Below are positions 16,731-25,253 of a stretch of DNA of 64,000 bases, in pieces. The stretch spans positions 1 to 64,000 of the forward strand of contig NZ_JYIT01000071.1 in the NCBI RefSeq assembly GCF_000956545.1, given 5' to 3'. The position numbers and the translations under genes were made by a program. Positions within the stretch are counted from its first letter, which is position 1. Each line of letters begins with the position of its first letter. The DNA comes from Microbacterium azadirachtae (GTDB taxonomy: Bacteria; Actinomycetota; Actinomycetes; Actinomycetales; Microbacteriaceae). The notes beneath the pieces were generated by a model, which did no database searches, was not told the DNA's origin, and saw nothing but the letters and a program-made list of their open reading frames with translations.

Positions 16731-17117
16731 TGACCGTGCGGACCGAGAAGGCCAGGTCCACCCCATGGCTCCGGTCCGTCCGTGCCTCAGGAATTGACCA
16801 AGCATGGGGCTGTGCGTGATCTCGCTGACCGTCATCAGCGATTCGGCCGTACCGATAAGGGGATCTCAGCCGATGACGCTCCGGTCACAACCGGATCGCT
16901 CGCCATCGCGCACTTCTGGTTGACCCCGACCATCCCGCGATGTTTCACGTGAAACGTCACCCTCCAGCCGTGGCTCACGGCGCTGAACCTAAGGGTGGGC
17001 AGAACCGACGCGCGCACGCGCAGAAGCCGCCGGACTATCCGCGGTAGGGAGGATCCGATCTCATAGGCCAGGAACCCACGCCTTAGACGGCACGAGAATC
17101 AGCGAGAAGACAGGACC
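16731..17117. other. Gene-free spacer between parA and rsmG
   Basis: About 390 bases without a convincing gene. One parS site lies at 16941. A minus-strand open frame of 60 codons at 16835-17017 runs through that parS and looks accidental. No clear rsmG terminator was found. Confidence 0.6.
16941..16956. other. parS centromere site 6
   Basis: TGTTTCACGTGAAACG; intact core, intergenic between rsmG and parA. Confidence 0.94.
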
Positions 17118-17765
17118 TCAGCCGCGAACCGTGGCGCGCAGCACGCGCGTGGTCTCGTCGAGCACGCCCTCACCGAGGGTCTCCACTCGCACATCGCTCA
17201 GGAGGAACTTGCGGATCTGCTTCTGCGCAGCGGTGATCTCGTTCTCGGCGTTCGCGCCCTTGAGGAGAGCGAGCTCTCCCCCGTTGCGGACCAGCGGTGC
17301 CGTCCACGGCAGCAGCGTACGCAGGGCACTCACCGCTCGCGCGGTGACCACATCGAAGCGCGCACTGAGACCCACGTCTTCCGCACGGCCCCGTACAACG
17401 GTCACGTTGGACAGACCCAGGGCTTCGACCTGCTCGTCGAGCCACACGACGCGGCGCTCCATCGGCTCGATGAGAGTCCACTCCACATCGGGGCGAGCGA
17501 TCGCGAGCACGATGCCCGGGAGTCCGGCGCCGGAGCCGACATCGGCCACCGATCCATGGAAGAGCGGTGCCGCGATCGCACTGTTGAGGATGTGGCGGGT
17601 CCAGAGACGCGGGAGTTCGAGAGGCCCAATCAGGCCTCGCTCCTCACCCTGTGCGGCAAGGGACTCGGTGAACGCGCGCGCAAGATCCAACCGGGACCCG
17701 AACAGCGTCGCGGCGGCCGCGGGCTCTCGCTCCAGGCCTGTCGAATCCGAATCCAGATCAGTCAT
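17118..17765 (-). CDS. rsmG: 16S rRNA m7G527 methyltransferase RsmG
   Basis: Methylates N7 of G527 (E. coli numbering) in the 530 loop of 16S rRNA; loss gives low-level streptomycin resistance in many bacteria. The 215-residue protein has FGSRLDLARAFTESLA, LWTRHILNSA, the SAM-binding motif VADVGSGAGLPGIVLA near 73-88, and RFDVVTARAVSAL, all typical of GidB/RsmG. The ATG abuts a parS palindrome that fills the whole gap to jag, so no Shine-Dalgarno can precede it; expression probably depends on coupling with jag or on another start mechanism. Confidence 0.95.
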   Translation of the reverse strand: MTDLDSDSTGLEREPAAAATLFGSRLDLARAFTESLAAQGEERGLIGPLELPRLWTRHILNSAIAAPLFHGSVADVGSGAGLPGIVLAIARPDVEWTLIEPMERRVVWLDEQVEALGLSNVTVVRGRAEDVGLSARFDVVTARAVSALRTLLPWTAPLVRNGGELALLKGANAENEITAAQKQIRKFLLSDVRVETLGEGVLDETTRVLRATVRG

Positions 17766-17780
17766 GTTTCACGTGAAACG
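17765..17780. other. parS centromere site 7, filling the jag-rsmG gap
   Basis: TGTTTCACGTGAAACG. One end shares a base with the rsmG ATG (17763-17765) and the other abuts the jag stop codon (17781-17783), so the spacer is parS and nothing else. Confidence 0.95.
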
Positions 17781-18266
17781 TCAGTGCCGGCGGATGACCG
17801 TGTGGCGCGACGGACCATCTCCGTAAGACTCGGAGACGAGACCACGCTCCGCCACGATGTCGTGCACCAGCTTGCGCTCGTAGCTCGACATCGAGGGCAG
17901 CGACGCCTGCGAAGCACCATCGTCAAGCTTCGCGACGGCCGAATCGACCAGGCGCTCGAGCTGGCTGCGCCGCGCATCGCGGGAGCCGGCAACGTCCAGG
18001 ATCACCCGGGAGAACGCGCCGGTGCTGCTCTGCACCGCAAGGCGGGTGAGCTCCTGCAGCGCCTGCACCGTCTCGGGTGCCGAGAGCAGTCGAAGGCCAT
18101 CACCCTCCGCCTCGACCGAGACGTACGCCCGGCCCTGCTTGACGTCGAGGGTCAGGTCACCATCGATGTCGGCGATGTCCAGCAGACCCTCGATGAAGTC
18201 CGCGGCGACGTCGCCCTCGTTCTCGAGGTCGGAGACGGTCGGCTCGGAGACGCTCTGCTCGGTCAT
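17781..18266 (-). CDS. jag: Jag/KhpB family RNA-binding protein
   Basis: A 161-residue cytosolic RNA-binding protein. A central KH-type segment contains GAFSRVILDVAGSRDARR (about residues 83-100) and a C-terminal R3H domain contains SSYERKLVHDIVAER and GDGPSRHTVI (about 127-159). Family members (KhpB/EloR) act with KhpA in small-RNA binding and in cell elongation or division control in Gram-positives. The start overlaps the yidC stop by four bases (ATGA), the conserved yidC-jag coupling. The N-terminal Jag_N domain of Firmicutes is absent, as is usual in actinobacteria. Confidence 0.92.
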   Translation of the reverse strand: MTEQSVSEPTVSDLENEGDVAADFIEGLLDIADIDGDLTLDVKQGRAYVSVEAEGDGLRLLSAPETVQALQELTRLAVQSSTGAFSRVILDVAGSRDARRSQLERLVDSAVAKLDDGASQASLPSMSSYERKLVHDIVAERGLVSESYGDGPSRHTVIRRH

Positions 18267-19360
18267 GACTGGTCTCCGATCTGGGGCTTCCCGCCCTGCT
18301 CCCTCTTCGCGCGCTTGGCGCTCTTCGGCTGCTGACGCTTGGGCTGCTGGGCTCGAAGACGCTCCGCATCCTCAAGCATCTTCTGCTGCTCCGCCTCGTA
18401 CACCGCGACCGGGACGACCTTGCCCTCGGAGTTGATCGCCTTGCCCTTGCGCGCGAGGCGCTCCTCGCGCGCCTTCGCCGCATCCGATCCGGGAGTGGGC
18501 ATCTCGCGGAGGACGAGGAACTGCTGCCCCATCGTCCACAGGTTGCTGACGAACCAGTAGATGACGACGCCGAGCGGGAAGAACAGCCCCGAGAAGATGA
18601 AGCCCAGCGGAAGGATGTAGAGCATGATCTTCTGCATCTGATACGCCTGGCCGGTCTTGGCCTCGGGCGACAGGTTCTTCGAGATGATCTGCAGCTGCGT
18701 GAAGAACTGGGAGCCGATCATGAGGATGACCAGCACGATGAGGATCGCGACCGTCGTCTCCCAGCCCGAGGGCTTGTGCTGCACGGCGTCCACCAGGCTG
18801 GTGTGCAGCGGTGCGACTCCGAACAGGGTCGCGTCGTAGAACTGCTTAGTCAGCTCCTTGGTCAGCAGCCACACGCCGCCGACGCCGGCCTCGGCGTGCT
18901 TCTTCACGTCGCTCAGCGTGTAGAACATGCCGAGCAGGAACGGCATCTGCACAAGCAGCGGCAGACAGCTCGACATCGGCGTCGTGCCGTGCTTCTTGTA
19001 GAGCGCCATGGTCTCGCGACTCATGGCCTCACGGCTCAGCTGGTCGCGCTTGCCCTTGTACTTCTCCTGAACTTTCTTCAGTTCAGGAGCGATTTCCATC
19101 ATCTTGCGCTGGCTCTTGATCTGCCGCACGAACAGCGGGAAGACCGCCGCACGGATGACGAGCACGAGGCCGACGATCGACAGCACCCAGGTGAGACCTG
19201 CGGCGCCCGGAAGACCGATCGCGGTGAACAGCCAGTGCCAGGCGACGAGGATCGCCTCGACCAGGGCCTTGAACGGCCACATGATGGTGCCCAGCAGATC
19301 GAAGCCGCCGCTCGAGGCAGCGGGCGTCGTTGACGCGGCAAACAGGAGGTCGGAACCCAC
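18263..19360 (-). CDS. yidC: Membrane protein insertase YidC
   Basis: Inserts membrane proteins alone or with SecYEG. The 365-residue protein follows the Oxa1/YidC pattern: an N-terminal hydrophobic region, a first core helix with the conserved positive residue in VLVIRAAVFPLFVRQIKSQ, a charged cytosolic hairpin (KKVQEKYKGKRDQLS), LPLLVQMPFLLGMFYTL, and further helices to GVVIYWFVSNLWTMGQQ. A basic C-terminal tail rich in Lys, Arg and Gln follows (about 300-365), a ribosome-binding feature of Gram-positive members. GTG start with AAAGGA seven bases upstream. It sits in rnpA-yidD-yidC-jag, downstream of rpmH. Confidence 0.95.
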   Translation of the reverse strand: MGSDLLFAASTTPAASSGGFDLLGTIMWPFKALVEAILVAWHWLFTAIGLPGAAGLTWVLSIVGLVLVIRAAVFPLFVRQIKSQRKMMEIAPELKKVQEKYKGKRDQLSREAMSRETMALYKKHGTTPMSSCLPLLVQMPFLLGMFYTLSDVKKHAEAGVGGVWLLTKELTKQFYDATLFGVAPLHTSLVDAVQHKPSGWETTVAILIVLVILMIGSQFFTQLQIISKNLSPEAKTGQAYQMQKIMLYILPLGFIFSGLFFPLGVVIYWFVSNLWTMGQQFLVLREMPTPGSDAAKAREERLARKGKAINSEGKVVPVAVYEAEQQKMLEDAERLRAQQPKRQQPKSAKRAKREQGGKPQIGDQS

Positions 19361-19363
19361 TGA

Positions 19364-19714
19364 TCAGTCCTTTCGGGAGGGTACGACGAATCCTCGAGGC
19401 GTGAGGGCGTGTCGGAAGTTCTTGTGCGGCGGCACATCGTCCACACCGCCGTGGCTCCAGGGATTGCAGCGCAGGATCCGCCACGCCGAAAGGCCTGCGC
19501 CCTTCACCGCGCCATGCTGTTGCACCGCACCTACAGCGTAGGCGGAACAGCTGGGGTAGTAGGCACAGACATCGCCGTACAGAGGCGAGATCACCGCGCG
19601 ATACGCGGTGAGGAACCCGAGGAACAGATTCCTCGGCACGAGCGGAACCGCCCGCAGCGCATCAGGGCCATGCAGATGCGCCGTTCCTCGGGAGTATGCG
19701 GGCAGGGCGCTCAT
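19364..19714 (-). CDS. yidD: Membrane protein insertion efficiency factor YidD
   Basis: A 116-residue small protein with the YidD signature of conserved cysteines in [19 protein letters not shown] and the RILRCNPW motif. YidD helps YidC-dependent membrane insertion. An N-terminal extension of about 25 residues precedes the family core, so translation may start further in. Its start overlaps the rnpA stop by four bases (ATGA), and yidC follows after three bases. Confidence 0.93.
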   Translation of the reverse strand: MSALPAYSRGTAHLHGPDALRAVPLVPRNLFLGFLTAYRAVISPLYGDVCAYYPSCSAYAVGAVQQHGAVKGAGLSAWRILRCNPWSHGGVDDVPPHKNFRHALTPRGFVVPSRKD

Positions 19715-20043
19715 CGCACACCTCGGGCGACCGCGCGATCGACATCGGCCAGCAACTCGGTGAACGGGGCCGTCGCCGCAGCGGGCAGGGCGCGGATCAC
19801 CAGGTCGACGCCGTCGGGCAGCGGGAGCTGGCGTGCGCAGACGTCTTTTAGACGTCGCCGGATCGTGTTCCGGGTCACTGCGTTCCCCACCTGCTTGCTC
19901 ACGATGAAACCGAAGCGCACGGGGCGCTCCTCACCGGTGTCGAGCACCGAGACGATCAGCCGGGGCCCGCCGTATCGCCGCCCGCGCCGAACCACCGTAC
20001 GGTAGTCGGACCCGCGGGTGAGTCGATGCGGGCGGGCGAGCAC
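19711..20043 (-). CDS. rnpA: Ribonuclease P protein component
   Basis: A 110-residue basic protein that binds the RNase P RNA and assists 5' processing of tRNA precursors. It shows the family features [34 protein letters not shown] and [13 protein letters not shown] (the RNR box). GTG start, three bases after the rpmH stop. The rpmH-rnpA order is conserved in nearly all bacteria. Confidence 0.95.
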   Translation of the reverse strand: MLARPHRLTRGSDYRTVVRRGRRYGGPRLIVSVLDTGEERPVRFGFIVSKQVGNAVTRNTIRRRLKDVCARQLPLPDGVDLVIRALPAAATAPFTELLADVDRAVARGVR

Positions 20044-20046
20044 GGA

Positions 20047-20184
20047 TTACGCCGAGAGCTCGGCACGGCCCTTCGAGCGGCGTGCCGACAGGATGGCGCG
20101 GCCGGCGCGGGTGCGCATGCGGGCACGGAAGCCGTGCTTCTTGGCGCGGCGACGGTTGTTGGGCTGGAAAGTGCGCTTGCTCAT
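20047..20184 (-). CDS. rpmH: 50S ribosomal protein L34
   Basis: A 45-residue, very basic ribosomal protein starting [20 protein letters not shown], the invariant L34 start, so ATG 20184 is secure. It is the first gene of the leftward rpmH-rnpA-yidD-yidC-jag-rsmG unit and is divergent from dnaA across about 300 bases. Confidence 0.97.
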   Translation of the reverse strand: MSKRTFQPNNRRRAKKHGFRARMRTRAGRAILSARRSKGRAELSA

Positions 20185-20484
20185 GATTTCTCCGGGAAGG
20201 GAAGCTGTCACCGGGATCGATGCGGCCGGAGACGGGTGGACAAAGACTGCCGAAATGGCATAAGTCAACCGATTAAGGCTACGACGTCGATCCCCACATC
20301 GCAAACCGAGCAGGCGAAAGCAACATTATCCACACCTGTGGACGGATCCGCCCACAGGGACACGCCGGCGGCGAGAGCCAGTCACAGCTTGCCCTGGAGG
20401 CACCTCGCTGACTACCGTGGCACGAGCAGTTATCCACAGGAGCGCGATCGAATCCGCCGCTGTGCCGAGTCACCCGGGGGAACC
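20185..20484. promoter_or_regulatory. rpmH-dnaA divergent control region with DnaA boxes
   Basis: A 300-base non-coding stretch. Perfect DnaA boxes TTATCCACA lie at 20326-20334 and 20430-20438, with a weaker one (TGTGGACGG) at 20337-20345. A minus-strand TTGACT (20263-20268) with a weak -10 17 bases on suits rpmH. The box nearest dnaA ends 46 bases before its ATG, suggesting DnaA autoregulation. Confidence 0.75.
20240..20268 (-). promoter_or_regulatory. Predicted rpmH promoter
   Basis: On the minus strand TTGACT (20263-20268), 17 bases and a poor -10 (CTTTGT, 20240-20245). The -35 is good and the -10 weak. Confidence 0.4.
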
Positions 20485-21885
20485 ATGTCCGCATCCGCAG
20501 CGTCCGACGTCCCGATCTGGGACGAGCTGCTCGCCGAGCTGGCCGGCGACGAGCGCGTCACCGCCCCGCTGCAGGGATTCCTCAACCTCGCCGTCCCCGC
20601 CGGCGTGATGACCGCCACGCTCTACCTCGAGGTGCCCAACGATCTCACCGCCGGGCAGATCAACAAGCGGCTGCGCCTGCCGATCATGGAGGCCCTCGCG
20701 CGCATCGGCGACGAGGTCACGTCCTTCCGGGTCACGGTCAACCACGACATGGTGGATCAGCAGACCGTGCCGATCCCCGTGACGGACTTCGCATCGGCCC
20801 GCCAGGAGCCCGCTCGCGTCGAGTCGCCCATCGAGCAGCAGCCCACGCCGATCCGCCACGAGTCGCGCCTCAACCCGAAGTACGTCTTCGACAACTTCGT
20901 CATCGGGCAGTCCAACCGCTTCGCCCACGCGGCGGCGGTGGCCGTGGCCGAGGCGCCGGCGAAGGCCTACAACCCGCTCTTCATCTACGGCGGTCCGGGC
21001 CTCGGCAAGACCCACCTCCTGCACGCCATCGGCGACTACGCGCAGTCCCTGTACGCCGGGGTCAAGGTGCGCTACGTGTCGAGCGAGGAGTTCACGAACG
21101 ACTTCATCAACTCGATCGCGAACAACCGCGGATCCGCCTTCCAGGCGCGGTACCGCGAGGTCGACATCCTCATGATCGACGACATCCAGTTCCTCCAGGG
21201 TCGCGCGGAGACCCAGGAGGCGTTCTTCCACACGTTCAACCAGCTGCACGACCACAACAAGCAGGTCGTCATCACGAGCGATGTGCCGCCGAAGCACCTC
21301 ACCGGCTTCGAGGAGCGGATGCGCAGCCGCTTCGAGTGGGGCCTGATCACCGACGTGCAGGCGCCCGACCTCGAGACGCGCATCGCGATCCTCCGCAAGA
21401 AGGCGCAGAGCGAGCAGCTCCACGTGCCGGACGACGTGCTGGAGTACATCGCGACCAAGGTGTCCTCGAACATCCGCGAGCTCGAGGGCGCGCTCATCCG
21501 CGCGACCGCCTTCGCGAACCTGAACCGCTCGGCCCTCGACATCGCCACTGCCCAGACCGCGCTGCGCGACATCGTCGACCAGGACGAGGACAGCATCGTC
21601 TCGCCGACCGACATCATCACCACCACGGCGAACTACTTCAAGCTCACCGAGGACGACCTCTACGGCTCCAGCCGGTCGCAGCAGATCGCGACCGCACGCC
21701 AGATCGCCATGTATCTGTGCCGCGAGCGCACCAATCTCTCGCTCCCCAAGATCGGCCAGCTCTTCGGCAACCGCGACCACACCACTGTGATGTACGCGTA
21801 CAAGAAGATCAGCGAGCTCATGAAGGAGCGTCGCGCGATCTTCAACCAGGTGACCGAGATCACCGCGCAGCTCAGCCGGCGCTGA
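20485..21885 (+). CDS. dnaA: Chromosomal replication initiator protein DnaA
   Basis: AAA+ initiator that binds DnaA boxes and melts oriC. The 466-residue protein has the N-terminal DnaB-interaction domain (about 1-85), a short linker, the AAA+ domain with Walker A GGPGLGKTHLL (about 169-179), Walker B ILMIDDIQFL (about 229-238) and the arginine-finger region GFEERMRSRFEWGL, then the C-terminal helix-turn-helix with the box-recognition motif NRDHTTVMYAYKKI (about 428-441). The linker is much shorter than in Streptomyces DnaA. An open frame continues upstream, but the ATG at 20485, after GGGGGAA, begins the conserved protein. DnaA boxes flank the gene on both sides. Confidence 0.97.
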   Translation: MSASAASDVPIWDELLAELAGDERVTAPLQGFLNLAVPAGVMTATLYLEVPNDLTAGQINKRLRLPIMEALARIGDEVTSFRVTVNHDMVDQQTVPIPVTDFASARQEPARVESPIEQQPTPIRHESRLNPKYVFDNFVIGQSNRFAHAAAVAVAEAPAKAYNPLFIYGGPGLGKTHLLHAIGDYAQSLYAGVKVRYVSSEEFTNDFINSIANNRGSAFQARYREVDILMIDDIQFLQGRAETQEAFFHTFNQLHDHNKQVVITSDVPPKHLTGFEERMRSRFEWGLITDVQAPDLETRIAILRKKAQSEQLHVPDDVLEYIATKVSSNIRELEGALIRATAFANLNRSALDIATAQTALRDIVDQDEDSIVSPTDIITTTANYFKLTEDDLYGSSRSQQIATARQIAMYLCRERTNLSLPKIGQLFGNRDHTTVMYAYKKISELMKERRAIFNQVTEITAQLSRR

Positions 21886-22407
21886 GCCCGGTCTCGGCTC
21901 GCACACCCCGGCACGGATCCCCGCTCATCGGCCCCAGGACGGCCGTGAGCGGCTTCGACGCGCCCGGAGGGCGGATTCTGGCATGCGCCCGGTCCGCGCG
22001 TCCACATGTGGATAACTTGGGGATATCTCCGCGATCGGACGGCGTGGATTCCCCACATCGGACCCCGATCTGTGGATAACTCGGGGACGGCGAGGAAGCG
22101 ACCCCGCCCCGAGACCCCACTGTTTCCGCAGGATCTCCACAAGTGACAGACGTGTAGTTCCCTACAGCCGCAAAGCATCCCCAGACTTATCCACAGTCTC
22201 CACAGGTGTTAACACCGTTAAGAACTCCTTTCGAATCTCCGGCCATCGATCACCTCCCGGTGCCGGGCTGGGGACGGATCCGGATCCGAGGGCCCTCGAC
22301 CTGGACGCGACGCTTCGTGGCATTAGCATGGGATCCCCTGGTGTGTGCCAGCGGACGGAGGGCGCCATCGGCGCGACCCTTCGGAATCAGTCGACGAAGG
22401 AGCACCG
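21886..22407. other. Probable replication origin oriC (dnaA-dnaN spacer)
   Basis: A 522-base non-coding spacer with a cluster of DnaA boxes. Perfect copies of TTATCCACA lie at 22007-22015 and 22071-22079 (reverse) and 22187-22195 (forward). Looser ones with the TCCACA core lie at 21998-22006, 22133-22141 and 22196-22204. The first pair forms the head-to-head palindrome TCCACATGTGGA at 22001-22012. A locally AT-richer segment (GGTGTTAACACCGTTAA, from 22205) beside the last boxes is the best candidate for the unwinding element. Position and content match actinobacterial origins; direct proof would need functional data. Confidence 0.88.
22302..22329 (+). promoter_or_regulatory. Predicted dnaN promoter
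   Basis: TGGACG (22302-22307), 16 bases and TAGCAT (22324-22329), about 80 bases before the dnaN GTG. Confidence 0.4.
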
Positions 22408-23547
22408 GTGAGGTTCCAGGTCAATCGCGATGTGTTCAGCGAAGCAGTGTCCTTCGTCGTCAAGCTCCTGCCGCAGCGCAACCCGCAGCCGATCTTGGCC
22501 GGTGTGCTGATCGAGGCGGGCGACGGCGGTCTCACCCTGTCGGCGTTCGACTACGAGGCGTCCGCCCGCACCACGATCGAGGCCACGGTCGACGAACCGG
22601 GCACGATCCTCGTGCACGGGCGACTGCTCTCCGACATCGCCAGCCGACTGCCCAATGCGCCCATCGAGATCTCGGTCGAGGAGGACGGCGGCATCGCCGT
22701 CCGCTGCGGATCCGCGCGCTTCACGCTCGCCGCCATGCCGGTCGAGGAGTATCCGTCGATCCCCGAGGTCTCGGGCACCAGCGGACTGGTGCCCGCGGAG
22801 GAGTTCGGCACCGCGATCGCCCAGGTCGCCTTCGCCGCGTCCCGCGACGATGTCACGCCTGTGCTCACGGGCGTCCAGCTCGAAGTCGGCGACAACACGC
22901 TGAGCCTGGTCGCCACCGACCGCTACCGCGTGTCTCTGCGCGACGTGCCGTGGGACGGCGAGGGCGGCGAGCAGACCGCACTGGTCCCGGCGCGCACGCT
23001 CCAGGAGGTCGGGAAGACCTTCGGCCACGCCGGCACGATCCAGATCTCGTTCTCCGGCGCCGGCGATCGCGAGATCATCGCCTTCACCGCGGGCAACAAG
23101 ACCGTGACCTCGCTGCTGATCAAGGGAAACTTCCCCCCGGTCAGGCGACTTTTCCCGGAGCAGACCGACCACCACGCGGTCGTCAGCACCGCCGACCTCA
23201 TGGAGGCGGTCCGCCGCGTCGCCCTCGTGCTGGACCGCTCGGCTCCCCTGCGATTCACGTTCGATACGTCGAGCGTCACCATGGACGCGTCGGGCGGGGA
23301 GCAGGCCCGTGCCTCCGAGTCGGTCGACGCCCACCTGAACGGCGAGGACGTGACCCTCGGCCTCAACCCGCAGTACCTGCTCGAGGCGCTCGGCGCGGTC
23401 AAGAGCGAGTTCGTGCGTGTGACGTTCACCTCCTCTGACAACGCCAACAAGCTCAGCCCGGTTCTGATCACCAGCCAGACCTCGGTCGACCAGGCGGGAC
23501 TCGACTCGTTCAAGTACCTCCTGCAGCCGAACCTCCTGCTGCGCTGA
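22408..23547 (+). CDS. dnaN: DNA polymerase III sliding clamp, beta subunit
   Basis: Ring-shaped processivity clamp for DNA polymerase III. The 379-residue protein matches family length and starts RFQVNRDVFSEAVSFV, with the three clamp domains recognisable (LAGVLIEAGDGGLTLSAFD, DDVTPVLTGVQLEVGDNTLS, NPQYLLEAL). The start is the GTG at 22408, with GAAGGAG five bases upstream; there is no ATG nearby. The stop codon overlaps the ATG of the following acetyltransferase. Confidence 0.96.
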   Translation: MRFQVNRDVFSEAVSFVVKLLPQRNPQPILAGVLIEAGDGGLTLSAFDYEASARTTIEATVDEPGTILVHGRLLSDIASRLPNAPIEISVEEDGGIAVRCGSARFTLAAMPVEEYPSIPEVSGTSGLVPAEEFGTAIAQVAFAASRDDVTPVLTGVQLEVGDNTLSLVATDRYRVSLRDVPWDGEGGEQTALVPARTLQEVGKTFGHAGTIQISFSGAGDREIIAFTAGNKTVTSLLIKGNFPPVRRLFPEQTDHHAVVSTADLMEAVRRVALVLDRSAPLRFTFDTSSVTMDASGGEQARASESVDAHLNGEDVTLGLNPQYLLEALGAVKSEFVRVTFTSSDNANKLSPVLITSQTSVDQAGLDSFKYLLQPNLLLR

Positions 23548-23999
23548 TGCGCCTGGACCCGATCGATCCCGCCCTCGCGGCGCGGATCGTCGCCCGGGAC
23601 GAGCGTGCCGGCGACGACTGGCACGCGGAATACCCGTTCGAGGACGAGCGGGATCCGCTGCGCGCGCTCGCGGCGCGGGAATACGCGGATCCGGTGTTCA
23701 CGATGTACGTCATCCGCGATGACGAGGGCGTCGCCGTCGGAGGTTTCGGGTTCTTCGGTCCGCCCGACCAGAGCGGCACGGTCGAGTTCGGCTACGGCCT
23801 GGTGCCCTCGGCGCGGGGTCGGGGGCTCGCGACCGCGGCGGTCGCCGAAGGCCTGCGGATCGCGGCGGCGCACGGAGCCGTCCGCGCGATCGCGGACACC
23901 GAGGAGACGAACTCCGCTTCGCTCGCCGTGCTCGCCCGCTCCGGCATGACCGAGACGCGACGCGAGAACGGCTTCGTCCACGTCGCGCGCGAGCTCTGA
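23547..23999 (+). CDS. GNAT family N-acetyltransferase
   Basis: A 150-residue acetyl-CoA-dependent acetyltransferase of the RimJ/RimL-like GNAT type. The acetyl-CoA pyrophosphate loop is in GLVPSARGRGLATAAV (about 90-105), followed by the NSASLAVLARSGM helix typical of the fold. The ATG overlaps the dnaN stop by one base, so it is translationally coupled to the clamp. In many actinobacteria a 6-phosphogluconate dehydrogenase-like gene occupies this slot. Substrate unknown. Confidence 0.85.
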   Translation: MRLDPIDPALAARIVARDERAGDDWHAEYPFEDERDPLRALAAREYADPVFTMYVIRDDEGVAVGGFGFFGPPDQSGTVEFGYGLVPSARGRGLATAAVAEGLRIAAAHGAVRAIADTEETNSASLAVLARSGMTETRRENGFVHVAREL

Positions 24000-24040
24000 T
24001 CGCGGGCGCTCCGCCCGGTCCCGCTGTCGGAGACCGCGGG

Positions 24041-24046
24041 TAAGGT
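24041..24046 (+). promoter_or_regulatory. -10 element (TAAGGT), leaderless recF promoter
   Basis: TAAGGT lies seven bases before the recF GTG, giving recF its own leaderless transcript inside the dnaN cluster. Confidence 0.5.
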
Positions 24047-24053
24047 TGCTCGG

Positions 24054-25253
24054 GTGATTGTGGAGCACCTCAGCCTCGTGGACTTCCGCAATTACGCGAC
24101 CGCCGAACTCACGCTGCACCGCGGTCCGAACGTGCTCGTCGGGCGCAACGGCCAGGGCAAGACCAACCTCGCCGAGGCGATCGTCTTCCTCGCGACCCTG
24201 GGCTCCCACCGGGTCTCCTCGGACGCCCCCATGGTGCGCGACGGCCACGAGGCTGCGATCGTCCGCGCGCGGCTCGCGCACGGTGCGAGAAAAGTCCTGA
24301 TCGAAGTCCAGATCAATCGGCAGGGATCGAACAAGGCGCGGATCAACGGCGCCCCGGGACGCACCGCCGACCTCCCCCGCTACGCACATGTCGTGCTCTT
24401 CGCTCCGGAGGATCTGCAGATCGTGCGCGGCGATCCGTCCTCGCGGCGGCGCTTCGCCGACCAGCTGCTGATCCAGCGCACCCCGCGCATGTCCGCTGTG
24501 CTCGCCGACTACGACCGGGTGCTGCGCCAGCGCACCGCGCTGCTGAAGTCGGCCCGGGCGCGCGGGATCAAGGCGGAGGCCCTCAGCACGCTCGACGTCT
24601 GGGACGACAAGCTCATCGCGCTCGGCTCCGAGATCATCGACGCGCGCTCCCGCCTCGCGGCGGACCTGCAGCCCGGCGTGGCGGACGCGTACGCCGCGAT
24701 CGCCGGCGAGGATCACGATCCGCGGCTGCACTGGGCGCAGTCCATCCGCGGGGGCGACCCCGAAGAGGGGGACGACGCCGAGGATGCCGCCGGTTCCGGC
24801 ACCACGGCGGAGCTGTTCCGCGCCGCCCTCTCGGCGAAGCGTCCGGCCGAGCTGGAGCGCGGCCTCACCCTGGTCGGTCCGCATCGCGACGATCTCGTGC
24901 TGCGGGTGCGGGACCTGCCGGTCAAGGGATACGCCTCGCACGGGGAGTGCTGGTCGATCGCGCTCGCGCTGCGACTCGCCTCGGCGGAGCTGCTGCGCGC
25001 GGAGTCGCCGGCCGGGGACCCGGTGCTGATCCTCGACGACGTCTTCGCCGAGCTCGACGCCGAGCGTCGCCGGCGGCTGGCCGGGATCACCGCCGGGTAC
25101 GAGCAGGTGCTGGTGACCGCCGCCGTGGAGGAGGACATCCCCGAGGTGCTGCACCGGCACGTGGTGCGCATCTCCGCCGGCACCATCACGGACGAGCGCG
25201 AGGCCGTGCCCGCCGCCCCCGACCTCGACGACGCGGAGGCGCACGATGGCTGA
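24054..25253 (+). CDS. recF: DNA replication and repair protein RecF
   Basis: SMC-like ATPase that helps load RecA at single-strand gaps. In the 399-residue protein Walker A is GRNGQGKTN at 30-38, the DNA-binding segment DPSSRRRFADQLL lies near 128, the signature region GPHRDDL near 279, and Walker B VLILDDVFAELDAERR near 324. GTG start with a -10 (TAAGGT) seven bases upstream, so it can be expressed from a leaderless transcript. It overlaps the following DUF721 gene by eight bases. Confidence 0.95.
   Translation: MIVEHLSLVDFRNYATAELTLHRGPNVLVGRNGQGKTNLAEAIVFLATLGSHRVSSDAPMVRDGHEAAIVRARLAHGARKVLIEVQINRQGSNKARINGAPGRTADLPRYAHVVLFAPEDLQIVRGDPSSRRRFADQLLIQRTPRMSAVLADYDRVLRQRTALLKSARARGIKAEALSTLDVWDDKLIALGSEIIDARSRLAADLQPGVADAYAAIAGEDHDPRLHWAQSIRGGDPEEGDDAEDAAGSGTTAELFRAALSAKRPAELERGLTLVGPHRDDLVLRVRDLPVKGYASHGECWSIALALRLASAELLRAESPAGDPVLILDDVFAELDAERRRRLAGITAGYEQVLVTAAVEEDIPEVLHRHVVRISAGTITDEREAVPAAPDLDDAEAHDG

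Noticed and set aside
16835..17017. A 60-codon minus-strand frame in the parA-rsmG spacer
   Set aside because: It runs through a parS palindrome, has no start signals and no recognisable protein features.
20026..20484. Upstream in-frame extension of dnaA
   Set aside because: It would translate the antisense of rpmH and rnpA and the DnaA-box control region; conservation starts at ATG 20485.
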